This document shows, piece by piece, positions 8,219 to 16,466 of a stretch of DNA of 64,000 bases (its first letter is position 1; the number at the start of each line of letters is the position of its first letter). A model generated the notes under the pieces. It did not search any database. It worked only from the letters and a program-made list of their open reading frames with translations, and was not told where the DNA came from. Made by a program: the position numbers and the translations under genes. Source of the stretch: Streptomyces roseifaciens (lineage in GTDB: Bacteria; Actinomycetota; Actinomycetes; Streptomycetales; Streptomycetaceae). The stretch spans positions 1,842,530-1,906,529 of the forward strand of contig NZ_LNBE01000003.1 of NCBI RefSeq assembly GCF_001445655.1, read 5' to 3'.

Positions 8219-9496
8219 TCAGCGGGCGGGCGTCAGGCCGTCCTCGGCCGCACCCCGGGACAGCACGGCCGCGGCGATCTCCTTCCGCGCCCGGTCCAGG
8301 TCGGCCCGCCCGCCCGGCCGGGTGCGCAGAGAGCGAGGGAGCTCCAGGACGCGCCACGGCGGGCCGTGGTCCGTGATCTGCGGGAGGAACTCGGCCTTGA
8401 CGACCCGCCAGCGGGAGCCCGCCCGGGCGGGCGGGGCGAACGTGAAGCGGGCGATGCTGCTCTCGTTGCCCCGCCGGTCCGGATCGCCCTGCGGATTGAT
8501 CATCCTCCCGGCGAGCTGATCGCCCATTCCGTAGACGACCCACGTGCCGTTGACCTTCTCGTAGGCCTGCGGCACGTGGTTGTGCGTGCCGAGGATCAGA
8601 TCGACGGCCGGCCGCCGCCTTCCGCCCGCCCGCGTCAGCTGCCGGGCCAGGGACAGCTGTTCCTCGTCCGGTTCGCTCTGCCACTCGGTGCCCCAGTGCA
8701 TGCTCACCACGACGACGTCCGCCCCCGCCGCCCGGGCGGCCCGCGCGTCGGACAGGATCCGCGCCGGGTCGGTGAGGTTGACCATCCACGGGCGCCCCTT
8801 CGGCACCGGAGCGTTGGTCCCGTAGGTATAGGAGAGCTGAGCCACCCGGGCGGGCCCCGCCCGCAGGAGGGTGACCTGCCGCGCCTCGGCCTCCGAGCGC
8901 GCCGAACCGGCGTGCCGCAGACCCGCCTTGTCCATGGCCGCGAGCGTACGGGCGACCCCCGCACTCCCCGCGTCCGTCGTGTGGTTGGACGCCGTCGAGC
9001 ACGAGTCGTACCCGGTCTCCTTGAGGGCGCGGGCGACCTGCGGCGGCGAGACGAACGACGGATAGCCGCGGAACGGCCCCTTCTCCTCGCCGTAGACCGT
9101 CTCCATGTGGCAGATCGCCAGGTCCGCGGCGGACACCGTCCCTTTGACGCCGGCGAACATGGGGCCGAAGTCGGGCTCCTTGCGGGCGCCCTCGCCCCTG
9201 CCGCCCGGCCGCCGGGACCGGGCACCGTCCTGCTGCGCCTGCCGGATGATCTCGTCGTGCGGCAGGACGTCGCCGGAGGCCACCAGGGTGAACCCGGTGC
9301 GTGCGGGCCAGGGCGGTGCCGAACGCTCCCCGGTCCGCGGGCCGGTGTGCCTCCCGCCCGCTTCCGACGCCGGCCCCCGGACCGGCTCGGCCGGGTGGTC
9401 CGGCCCCGGGCATCCCGTCACCCCCGCGAGTGCGGCGACTACGCCTGCCGTGAGCGCACAACGCCTGCCCGCGGCCCTTTTCGTCGTATCTTTCAT
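8219..9496 (-). CDS. CapA-family lipoprotein (metallophosphatase fold)
   Basis: A 425-residue protein with a lipobox ending at Cys29 (ALAGVTGC), so probably anchored outside the membrane. The body matches the CapA/PgsA family: FTLVASGDVLPHDEI (first metal-binding motif), ICHMETVYG, TASNHTTDAGSAG, VVVSMHWGTEWQ and ILGTHNHVPQ. CapA proteins are tied to poly-gamma-glutamate or cell-surface polymer export, but many orphan copies like this have no defined polymer. The ATG at 9496 was chosen because it starts the lipoprotein signal; one 12 codons upstream is possible. Confidence 0.85.
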   Translation of the reverse strand: MKDTTKRAAGRRCALTAGVVAALAGVTGCPGPDHPAEPVRGPASEAGGRHTGPRTGERSAPPWPARTGFTLVASGDVLPHDEIIRQAQQDGARSRRPGGRGEGARKEPDFGPMFAGVKGTVSAADLAICHMETVYGEEKGPFRGYPSFVSPPQVARALKETGYDSCSTASNHTTDAGSAGVARTLAAMDKAGLRHAGSARSEAEARQVTLLRAGPARVAQLSYTYGTNAPVPKGRPWMVNLTDPARILSDARAARAAGADVVVVSMHWGTEWQSEPDEEQLSLARQLTRAGGRRRPAVDLILGTHNHVPQAYEKVNGTWVVYGMGDQLAGRMINPQGDPDRRGNESSIARFTFAPPARAGSRWRVVKAEFLPQITDHGPPWRVLELPRSLRTRPGGRADLDRARKEIAAAVLSRGAAEDGLTPAR

Positions 9497-9536
9497 CGCC
9501 CAGCAGCTCCCGGTGCGCCCGCGCGGCCCCACAATG

Positions 9537-9557
9537 CCCTATAGGACGTATATAGGG
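9537..9557. promoter_or_regulatory. Palindromic AT-rich promoter/operator between divergent genes
   Basis: CCCTATA and TATAGGG form perfect 7-base arms separated by 7 bases, in otherwise G/C-rich sequence 41 bases upstream of the CapA-like start. Each arm contains a TATA-like -10 element for one direction, so it may serve both the CapA gene and the small zinc-finger gene to the right. Confidence 0.35.
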
Positions 9558-9677
9558 GAGTGGTATCGCGCGCGGGGTCGGTTACTCCGGGTGGCTGATG
9601 GCAACGGATTGTGCTGCCGCTGCGGGAGGCGGGCGGAATAATGGTGGTGTCTTGTTTCCCGGCCGAATGCTGTCGTG

Positions 9678-9878
9678 ATGCTGTGTAAGGACTGTCTGAA
9701 CCCGGTCATCGAGGGCCCCGAGGGCGGTTACGTCTGCGGCCAGTGCTTCCATGTGGTGGAGCCCAACGGCTACGCGGAGCGACGGGCCGAGGGGGTGCGG
9801 CGAGCCGCCGAGGAGCGCCGCATCCGGACGGAGGAGCGGCGCGCCCGCGCCGAGGCCCGCAACCGCACCTGGCCCTGA
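9678..9878 (+). CDS. Small CxxC zinc-ribbon protein
   Basis: A 66-residue protein. CKDCLNPVIEGPEGGYVCGQC presents two CxxC knuckles about 14 residues apart, the layout of a zinc ribbon. The remainder is a highly charged Arg/Glu helix (ERRAEGVRRAAEERR). ATG at 9678 and GTG at 9675 are both possible starts and no good ribosome site is seen. The function is unknown; nucleic-acid binding is plausible from the basic helix. Confidence 0.6.
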   Translation: MLCKDCLNPVIEGPEGGYVCGQCFHVVEPNGYAERRAEGVRRAAEERRIRTEERRARAEARNRTWP

Positions 9879-9931
9879 CCCTGTGGGCGGGGCCGTCGTC
9901 ACCGGGCCGGAGCCCCGCACGCGGCAGGCCC

Positions 9932-10393
9932 TCAGTACGCCCCGGGCGCGGGCCTCCCGCCCGGCGCGGCCGACGGGGGCTGCTCGCTTCCGCAGTAGCG
10001 GCACTTGAGCGCCGCCGCGGGGATGTCCTCCGACAGGCAGGCCGCGCAGGTCTTGAGCGGGCCCGGATCCGCGAAGACCACGACCCCGCGCCGCGCCTGC
10101 AGGTGCTTGTACGGGATGACGATGAAGAAGTAGACCACGGCCATGAAGACGAGGAAGTAGACGGCCGCGGAGAGGAACGAGCCGAGGTCCAGGTACGTGT
10201 TCTTGTTGCCCGCCCGGCCGAGCTGCCAGCCCAGCCCCATCGAATGCCCGCCCTGGGCCCGGGCGATGATCGGGTTGATGATGAAGTCGGTGAACGCCTT
10301 GATGAGCGTGCTGAGGGCCAGAGCGATGATCAGGCCCACGGCGACGGCGACGATGTCACCGCGCATGACGAAGTTCTTGAACCCTTTGAGCAT
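9932..10393 (-). CDS. mscL: Large-conductance mechanosensitive channel with C-terminal zinc ribbon
   Basis: A 153-residue protein. The N-terminus MLKGFKNFVMRGDIVAVAVG is the MscL N-helix and first membrane helix. A periplasmic loop and a second helix (VYFLVFMAVVYFFIVIPY) follow. The channel releases solutes under hypo-osmotic shock. Instead of the usual charged helical bundle, the C-terminus carries CAACLSEDIPAAALKCRYC, a CxxC...CxxC zinc-ribbon arrangement. It is monocistronic. Confidence 0.92.
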   Translation of the reverse strand: MLKGFKNFVMRGDIVAVAVGLIIALALSTLIKAFTDFIINPIIARAQGGHSMGLGWQLGRAGNKNTYLDLGSFLSAAVYFLVFMAVVYFFIVIPYKHLQARRGVVVFADPGPLKTCAACLSEDIPAAALKCRYCGSEQPPSAAPGGRPAPGAY

Positions 10394-10525
10394 GACCGTC
10401 CTCCGGACGCGACCGGCTCCCGTGCACGACCGGCTCCCCGAGACGGAACCGGCTTGCGGAATCCGGACAGCACGCTACATTCCGTCACGCCGCCCTCAGC
10501 GGTACGGCACGCCCCGGCGGGCGGC

Positions 10526-11260
10526 TCACGCGGCCGGTCCGCCGAATTCCCGCACCGCGTCCTCGACGATGGCCTCCAGCCGCTCGTGGTGCGCCCCGCG
10601 CCAGTACACGCGCTCGCAGGCCGTGCACTGCGCGAAGACGTCGTACGTCCGCCGCGTCCCGTGCTCCAGCCGCTCCGCCACGGTGTCCTTCTCGGCGTCC
10701 GCGAGGCGCCCGTTGCAGGCGGTGCACCGCGTCCACGGCGCCAGCACCGGCCTGAAGCGGCCGAGGACGTCGCGCAGTTGCTCGTCGGGCCGGTCGCTGT
10801 AGACGTAGGCGCCGGCCCATATCTCGCGCCGCCGCAGCAGGCCGCGGTCGCGGCTGAGCAGCACCCGGCGTTCCGCCGCGGAGAGCGCCGCGAGGGCGGG
10901 GTCGCCGATGTCCTCGCTCTCGTAGGCCGCGTCCACGCCCAGGAGGCGCAACCGGCGTGCGAGCGTCCCGAGATGCACGTCGAGGAGGAAGCGCAGCGGC
11001 GCGCCGGGCACCTGCTGCGGGCGCTCGACCGAGCGCACCTCCACCGATTCCCCCGCCGCGGGGACGTGGGCCGCGGGCACGGGCCGTCCGTCGACGAGCA
11101 GCCGCCCGGCCTCGGTGAGCGGGACGCCCAGCGACTCGATGACGTGGCCCAGCGACGACGACGCGTCGATCGCGACGGGCGCCCGCTTCCGCCGCAGCTC
11201 GGAGTTGACGAAGAGCTGCAGCTCAGGGGCGACGGTGACATGGATTTCCGGTCTGCTCAC
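10526..11260 (-). CDS. Mut7-C ubiquitin/RNase domain protein
   Basis: A 244-residue protein. Residues 1-80 resemble the ubiquitin-like Mut7-C domain (VTVAPELQLFVNSELRR, then LLVDGRPVPAAHVPAAGESV). The C-terminal part is the Mut7-C PIN-like RNase domain: FLLDVHLGTLARRLRLLGVD with the catalytic Asp, then LLSRDRGLLRR. It ends with a zinc ribbon whose knuckles are CTACNG and CTACERVYW. The family is predicted to act in RNA degradation; no bacterial substrate is known. Confidence 0.87.
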   Translation of the reverse strand: MSRPEIHVTVAPELQLFVNSELRRKRAPVAIDASSSLGHVIESLGVPLTEAGRLLVDGRPVPAAHVPAAGESVEVRSVERPQQVPGAPLRFLLDVHLGTLARRLRLLGVDAAYESEDIGDPALAALSAAERRVLLSRDRGLLRRREIWAGAYVYSDRPDEQLRDVLGRFRPVLAPWTRCTACNGRLADAEKDTVAERLEHGTRRTYDVFAQCTACERVYWRGAHHERLEAIVEDAVREFGGPAA

Positions 11261-11375
11261 GCGGTCAGCATGCCACTCGCGGGGGCGCTGCCGGGTGCCG
11301 GGACGGGGGCGGTCCCGTCGGCCCGGGCCCGGCCCCCTGACAGGGGCCGGAGCCGGGAGGCGCCTCGACGGGACG

Positions 11376-11639
11376 TCAGGAGGCGCTGGGCAGGGCCGGC
11401 ACTTGATGGGTCGGGCAGGTGTAGCCGTTGCCGTGGATGTAGCTCCAGCCGAGCTCCTTGATGTGGGGCGTGGCCGTGTGCGTGTGGTGCAGGAGGTGCC
11501 CCCACAGGTCGTCGTCGCGCGAGGGGCCGGGGTCGGGAATGACGAGGTCGAAGGTGGTGTGGGTGGTGCAGCCGTGGTGGTCGCACGCCAGGTAGAAGCG
11601 GACGGGTCCGGGAGTTTTGCCTGCAGTGGTGAGGCTCAT
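11376..11639 (-). CDS. Hypothetical His/Cys-rich small protein
   Basis: An 87-residue protein. FYLACDHHGCTTHTTFDL and the C-terminal GYTCPTHQ give three Cys and several His residues that could hold a metal ion. DDDLWGHLLHHTHTATPH lies between them. The ATG at 11639 is preceded by GAGAG. The family resembles short DUFs common in streptomycetes, and no role can be assigned. Confidence 0.55.
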   Translation of the reverse strand: MSLTTAGKTPGPVRFYLACDHHGCTTHTTFDLVIPDPGPSRDDDLWGHLLHHTHTATPHIKELGWSYIHGNGYTCPTHQVPALPSAS

Positions 11640-11867
11640 GGGTGCAACTCTCGGGGGATCCACCGGGCGGAGGAGGCCGGATCCGCGGATCTCTCCCCCG
11701 CTCCGGTGACGCAGCGTGTGACGGCGGCCGGGGCCGGGTAGTCCTCTTCCCCTGGCGCACCTTCGGTTTTCGCCGCCGCCCGCTCATGAGTTCTGGCGGG
11801 TTGATCACTGTGCGTAGGCGGCCGGGTCGCCCGGCGGCCCCGGCGGCGGGCTTCGCGGTGCGTGCGG

Positions 11868-12869
11868 CTACTGACGGACCGTCCAGTGGTCGTTGGCGCC
11901 GGCCTGGAGGAACCTCAGTGGCGGGCAGAGGAAGTCACGGCCCTGGGGGCTGGTCTCGGTCCACGGCGAGTCGGCCGGCCGGGCGGGCTGCCACGCCCCA
12001 CGGCTGCGCAGCGCGACGGAGCTGGAGTCGAAGACGGTGTTCCTCGCCTCGCTGCAGTAGTAGCCGGTGCCGGTCGCAGGGTTGACGCTTGCGTAGACCT
12101 CGAACATGTCCCAGCCGTGCGAGAGCCCGCTCCGGTCCTGCCCCGCGTTCCGGAAGAGCAGGTCCCAGCCGGCCGTGCGGTAGTTGTAGAGGTACGCGGA
12201 CCAGCGGTTGGCCGGGGCGTCGTCCTGGACCATCTGCACGCTGTAGGCGGGCCGCCCGGTCGCGCCGTTCGTGTACGTGGCGAGGAACGAGGCGTCGACG
12301 GCCACGGTCCTCGCGGGTCCTCCGGGGTCGGAACACCAGTCCCAGGCCCAGATCTCGTTGCCGCTGTTCCAGTAGGCCGTGACCACTTCCATGCACGAGT
12401 TCTGCGCCTTGGTGGTGGGGGAGTAGGTGAAGTTCTCGCCGTCCGAGACCCGGTAGGAGGCGTCGACGCTGTGGGTGGCCATGATGCCGTCGTGGGTTCC
12501 GGGCTGCGGGAAGACGCCCCACCAGTTGTGCGTGAGGTCGGCCTCGGGGGTCGCGGTCCCGCCGCCTGCCGTGCGCGCGTGGTTGCTCAGCGAACCCGCC
12601 GAGGTCGCGGCCCGGCGGCCCTCCGCGAAGACGCGGGCGGCCCGTTCGCGGGCGGCGGAGCGGCCGGGGGCGTGCGCCCCGGTGACCGTGCCCCGGTGCG
12701 GGGCGTCGGGGGAGGGCGCGGGCGCGAGGGCGGCGAGTGCCGCGGGCTCGGCCGGCCGGGGGTGGGAGGCCGCGGGCGCCGTGCTGCCGAGGGCGGCCAC
12801 CGCCGCCAGGGCGGACAGCAGGGCCACGGCGGTACGGGCGCGCGGGCGGCGGGAACGGGATCTCTTCAT
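11868..12869 (-). CDS. Secreted hypothetical protein
   Basis: A 333-residue protein. It has an Arg-rich n-region (MKRSRSRRPRARTAVALL) and hydrophobic core with a cleavage site near APAASH. The mature part is rich in Trp, Tyr and Asn, for example THNWWGVFPQPGTHDGIM, VTAYWNSGNEIWAWDW and GWDLLFRNAGQDRSGLSHGW, as in extracellular carbohydrate-active or carbohydrate-binding proteins. I do not recognise a catalytic motif. GGAGGAG precedes the ATG at 12869; upstream in-frame codons lack leader character. Confidence 0.68.
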   Translation of the reverse strand: MKRSRSRRPRARTAVALLSALAAVAALGSTAPAASHPRPAEPAALAALAPAPSPDAPHRGTVTGAHAPGRSAARERAARVFAEGRRAATSAGSLSNHARTAGGGTATPEADLTHNWWGVFPQPGTHDGIMATHSVDASYRVSDGENFTYSPTTKAQNSCMEVVTAYWNSGNEIWAWDWCSDPGGPARTVAVDASFLATYTNGATGRPAYSVQMVQDDAPANRWSAYLYNYRTAGWDLLFRNAGQDRSGLSHGWDMFEVYASVNPATGTGYYCSEARNTVFDSSSVALRSRGAWQPARPADSPWTETSPQGRDFLCPPLRFLQAGANDHWTVRQ

Positions 12870-13080
12870 GGCTCCTCCGGGCAGGGCGCGGGGAAGTGCG
12901 GTGGGGGGTGGGAGCACGGCGCCGCCGGGGGCGGCGGCCGGGAGTTGGTCCGGTCCAAGCGGTGAGAATGTCCATGACAATCCCTGAGGTGTCAAGAGAT
13001 GCGGAACACCGGGTGGGGCGGTGTGGCAGGGGGGGGGGGGCCCGCCGGGGCCCGCACCGCCCTGCCGGTTCCTCAGGCGC

Positions 13081-13701
13081 TCAGCTCAGAATGCCCTGCA
13101 ACACCCCGCCGACCAGGCCCACCAGCCCGCCGACGACCCCGCCGACCGTGTGCACCAGGCCGCCCAGCAGCCACGTGACCACCGACAGCAGCCCCGAGGA
13201 GTCGTGGTCGTCGTACCGGTCGCCCTTGTGGCCCGGGCTGCGGGCCAGGTCGGAGACGTCGACGCCGTACTTGGCCAGGTACGCCGTGGCCGCGGCGGCG
13301 TCCGTCGTGGCCGTGGTCATCTTCTTCAGGTCCGGCCGGGCGGCCTTCGCCTGCTCGGCCAGCGCCGCCCGGGCGTGCCGCAGTTCCTCCAGATGACCCT
13401 TCAGCTTCGCGCACGTCCCGCCCTGCTCCGCGTCCCCGGCCGCGTCCGCCGAGGCGCACTCCTCGACGGCCGCCGCGGCCCGCTGCCCGATCACGTTGCG
13501 GTCGATGGCCCGGGCGCCGCCGGCGGCCGCCTCGCGTGCCGCCCGGGGATCCGCGGCCGACGGTTCGGTCGCCACGGGGGTCGTGGGCGGCATCGGGGGC
13601 GGGAAGCCGGCCGACGCGACGGCGGAGCCGGTCGCGCCCAGAGCCAGCGCACCACAGAGAACACCGGAGACCATGAGAGCGGTTCCGCGGGAAGCACCCA
13701 T
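13081..13701 (-). CDS. Secreted protein with Gly/Val-rich hydrophobic tail
   Basis: A 206-residue protein preceded by AAGGAG. A signal peptide (MGASRGTALMVSGVLCGALA, cleaved after VASA) is followed by a helical charged middle (LKGHLEELRHARAALAEQAK). The extreme C-terminus is hydrophobic and glycine-rich (LLGGLVHTVGGVVGGLVGLV), which could insert in a membrane or self-assemble. No family was recognised. It is divergent from the sphingolipid-type operon. Confidence 0.65.
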   Translation of the reverse strand: MGASRGTALMVSGVLCGALALGATGSAVASAGFPPPMPPTTPVATEPSAADPRAAREAAAGGARAIDRNVIGQRAAAAVEECASADAAGDAEQGGTCAKLKGHLEELRHARAALAEQAKAARPDLKKMTTATTDAAAATAYLAKYGVDVSDLARSPGHKGDRYDDHDSSGLLSVVTWLLGGLVHTVGGVVGGLVGLVGGVLQGILS

Positions 13702-14010
13702 GAACGAACTCCTTCGGGCAGGACGGGTGATCTTTACGCTCACCTTGCGCCCGGCCCCACCACCCCGCAACCCGGCACGGGCCCGGCGGTGACGGGCGTG
13801 CACCGCCCCGGGCCGGGGGCGGGCGATCGTATAGAGGTACGAGCGGAAAAGCCAATGAGGACCACGCGTGAGTGAAAGCGGCCCCGACGTCCTGGCTCCG
13901 CGCGTCCCCGCACGGCAGGCTGCAGGCGCACCACCCCCGCTCCTCCCGTGCCCCCACCCCGTGCACGGCCCCCAGCTCCCTCCCGCCGACGGAATGAGCC
14001 CCACGCCCCC
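13702..14010. other. Divergent intergenic region upstream of the sphingolipid-type operon
   Basis: 309 bases. A TATAGA hexamer at 13830-13835 is the only plausible -10 for the rightward operon, without a good -35 partner. A 62-codon frame from a GTG at 13868 reads into the first operon gene but is Pro-rich and looks like a shadow. No strong inverted repeat was seen. Confidence 0.35.
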
Positions 14011-15291
14011 ATGCCCGACAGCAACCGATCCGCCGACCTCTTCGACAAGCCCCTGAACTCCCCCTTCCTGCAAGCCGTCCACGCCACGCCGGTCCGCCCC
14101 TACTACCGCCCGCTCCACGCCCGCGACGGCGAAGCCGTCATGGACGGACGGCAGGTCGTGATGGCCGGCTGCAACGACTACCTCGGCCTGGCCACCGACC
14201 CCAGGGTCACCGCCGCCGCCGGCGCCGCCCTCCGCACCTACGGAGCCTCCTGCTCGGGCGCCCGCACGCTCAACGGCACCCTCCCGCTGCACGGCGAACT
14301 GGAGGCCGCCGTCGCCGACTTCCTCGGCACCGAGGACGCGGCCGTGGTCACCACGGGCTTCCAGTCCAACCTCGCCCTCGCGGCCCTCTTCGGCACCGGC
14401 GACCTCGTCCTCAGCGACAACGCCAACCACGCCTCGCTGATCGACGGCATCCGGCTGGGCGCCGCCCACCGCCTCCGCTACCGCCACCGCGATCCCGCAC
14501 ACCTGGACCGGCTGCTCGCCGACGCCGACCCCGCAGCCGCCAAGGCCGTCGTCACCGACGGCATGTTCTCCATGGACGGCGCCCTCGCCCCGCTGCCCGC
14601 CCTGACGGCCGTGGCCCGCCGGCACGGCGCCCGCACCATCGTCGACGGCGCCCACGACATCGGACTGCTGGGGCCCTCCGGACGCGGCGCCGCCGAGCAC
14701 TTCGGCGTCCACGACCGGGTCGACCTCTTCACCGGCACGTTCTCCAAGTGCTTCGGCTCCACCGGTGGGTTCCTCGCCGGCCCCGCCCGCGTCATCACCT
14801 ACCTGCGCTACGCGGCCCGGGCCATCCTCTTCTCCGCCTCCATGCCACCGCCCGCCCTCGCGGCCGCCCGGAGCGCCCTGGAGATCAGCATCGCCGAGCC
14901 GTGGCGGCGCCACCGCGTACTGACCCTCGCCGCCCGCCTCCGCGAACGGCTCGCCGGCCTCGGCTACGACACGGGCCCGGCGACGGCAACGGAGGAGACC
15001 GCCGCGGACCCCGCCGGGCCGGTCATCGCCGTACGCGCCGGGGAGCCCGCCGCCTGCGTCGGGCTGTGGCAGCGCCTCCTCGACGCAGGCGTCTACACCA
15101 ACCCCGTCGGACCCCCGGCCGTACCCGAAGGGTGCTGCATCATCCGCGTCACCCTCCAGGCGACCCACACCGACGCCCATGTCGACCGCATCGCCGAAGC
15201 CTTCGCGGCCGCCCGGCGCCTGCCGCCGGCCCCCGCCGTCCCCGTCCTGGCCCGCCCCCGCCAGGCCCCCGCCCCGGAGACCGCACGATGA
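14011..15291 (+). CDS. Alpha-oxoamine synthase, candidate serine palmitoyltransferase
   Basis: A 426-residue PLP enzyme of the alpha-oxoamine synthase family (AONS, KBL, ALAS, SPT). Visible features: GCNDYLGLATDPRV, TYGASCSGARTLNGTLPLH, the PLP-stacking His in SDNANHASLIDG, the Asp-containing TIVDGAHDIGLLG, and the PLP-lysine motif GTFSKCFGSTGG. By itself it could also be a biotin-pathway AONS. Its translationally coupled neighbours (BcerS-like, CerR-like) argue for condensing an acyl thioester with serine to 3-ketosphinganine. The stop overlaps the next start as ATGA. Confidence 0.78.
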   Translation: MPDSNRSADLFDKPLNSPFLQAVHATPVRPYYRPLHARDGEAVMDGRQVVMAGCNDYLGLATDPRVTAAAGAALRTYGASCSGARTLNGTLPLHGELEAAVADFLGTEDAAVVTTGFQSNLALAALFGTGDLVLSDNANHASLIDGIRLGAAHRLRYRHRDPAHLDRLLADADPAAAKAVVTDGMFSMDGALAPLPALTAVARRHGARTIVDGAHDIGLLGPSGRGAAEHFGVHDRVDLFTGTFSKCFGSTGGFLAGPARVITYLRYAARAILFSASMPPPALAAARSALEISIAEPWRRHRVLTLAARLRERLAGLGYDTGPATATEETAADPAGPVIAVRAGEPAACVGLWQRLLDAGVYTNPVGPPAVPEGCCIIRVTLQATHTDAHVDRIAEAFAAARRLPPAPAVPVLARPRQAPAPETAR

Positions 15292-16466
15292 CCGACGTCA
15301 CCATCACCCCCGTGCGGGGACGCGCCGCCACCACCGCCTTCATCCGGCTGCCCTACAGGCTCTACCGCCACGACCCCCACTGGGTCGCCCCCCTCGAGCA
15401 CGAGCTGCGCGCCTGCCTCGACCCCCGCCGCAACCCCTTCCACACCACCGGCACCGTCCAGCTCTTCATCGCCCACCGGGGCCCCGTCCTCCTCGGGCGC
15501 ATCGCCGCCCACATCGACCCGCGCTACCAGCAGCGCCACCGGGCGGGCACCGGTCACATCGGCTTCTTCGAGTCCACCGACGACCCGGCCGTCGCCGGTG
15601 CGCTGTTCACCGCCGCCGGCCAGTGGCTGGCCGAGCAGGGGGCCGACCGCATGCTCGGCCCCCTGAGCTTCACCACCAACGACGAATGCGGCCTGCTCGT
15701 CGACGGATTCGACGGCCCGCCCACCATCCAGATGCCGCACAACCCCCCGTACTACTCGGAGCTGTTCACCGAACACGGCTTCACCAAGGCCAAGGACCTC
15801 CACACCTTCACCGGCCCCGTGCCACCGGACGGCGAGGCCCCCGCGGTCATCCGCCGCGCCGCCCGGCGCGCCCTGGCCGCACCCGGCGTACGCGTGCGGC
15901 CCCTCGACCGCCGCCGCTACGACGAGGACCTCGCGGTCGTCCAGCGCATCTACAACGAGGCCTGGGCCGAGAACTACGCCTCCGTGCCCCTCACCGACGC
16001 CGAGTTCCGGCACCTCGGCCGCCGCCTCAAGCCCCTCCTCCAGCCCGACCTGCTGCAGATCGCCGAAGTCGACGGCGAGCCCGCCGGCTTCACGCTCTGG
16101 CTCCCCGACGCCAACCAGGCGCTGGCCGCGGCCCGCGGCCGCCTCACCACCTGCGGCCTGCCCCTCGGACTGATCCGGGCCACCCTCGCGCGCCGCCGCA
16201 TCACCCGCACCCGCGCCTCCACCTCCGGCATCACCAAGGAACACCGCGGACGAGGGCTGATGGCCGCCCTCTTCTGCCGGGCCCAGGAGGCCGCCGCGCG
16301 CCTCGGGTACACCGAGAACGAGTACTCGTGGATCCTGGAGGACAACCGGGACGCCGCCCGCTACGCCCGGGCCATGGGCGCCGTCCACACCCGCACCCAC
16401 CGCCTCTACCACCGTGCCCTCGCCGCCGCCCCCGCCCCGTCTCCCGCTCCGGCCGCCGCCCGATGA
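15288..16466 (+). CDS. BcerS-like GNAT protein, candidate bacterial ceramide synthase
   Basis: A 392-residue protein. The N-terminal half carries the pattern of the BcerS/YghO-like family: FIRLPYRLYRHDPHWVAPLE, then RNPFHTT, GHIGFFESTDDPAVAGALF, GPLSFTTNDECGLLVDGFDG and MPHNPPYYSELFTEHGFTKA. The C-terminal half is a GNAT fold with the acyl-CoA pyrophosphate loop in TKEHRGRGLMAALF. In Caulobacter the homologue N-acylates a long-chain base to make ceramide. The upstream SPT-like and downstream reductase-like genes support the same role here. ATGA overlaps join it to both. Confidence 0.75.
   Translation: MTDVTITPVRGRAATTAFIRLPYRLYRHDPHWVAPLEHELRACLDPRRNPFHTTGTVQLFIAHRGPVLLGRIAAHIDPRYQQRHRAGTGHIGFFESTDDPAVAGALFTAAGQWLAEQGADRMLGPLSFTTNDECGLLVDGFDGPPTIQMPHNPPYYSELFTEHGFTKAKDLHTFTGPVPPDGEAPAVIRRAARRALAAPGVRVRPLDRRRYDEDLAVVQRIYNEAWAENYASVPLTDAEFRHLGRRLKPLLQPDLLQIAEVDGEPAGFTLWLPDANQALAAARGRLTTCGLPLGLIRATLARRRITRTRASTSGITKEHRGRGLMAALFCRAQEAAARLGYTENEYSWILEDNRDAARYARAMGAVHTRTHRLYHRALAAAPAPSPAPAAAR

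Noticed and set aside
13868..14056. A 62-codon GTG-started frame before the SPT-like gene, possible leader peptide
   Set aside because: The translation is Pro-rich without motif or good ribosome site and overlaps the SPT-like start. No repeat of regulatory codons is seen.
13702..15180. Upstream extension of the secreted protein at 13081-13701 through the SPT-like gene
   Set aside because: The signal peptide and AAGGAG site at 13701 define the start. The upstream part is a Gly/Val/Asp-rich antisense shadow.
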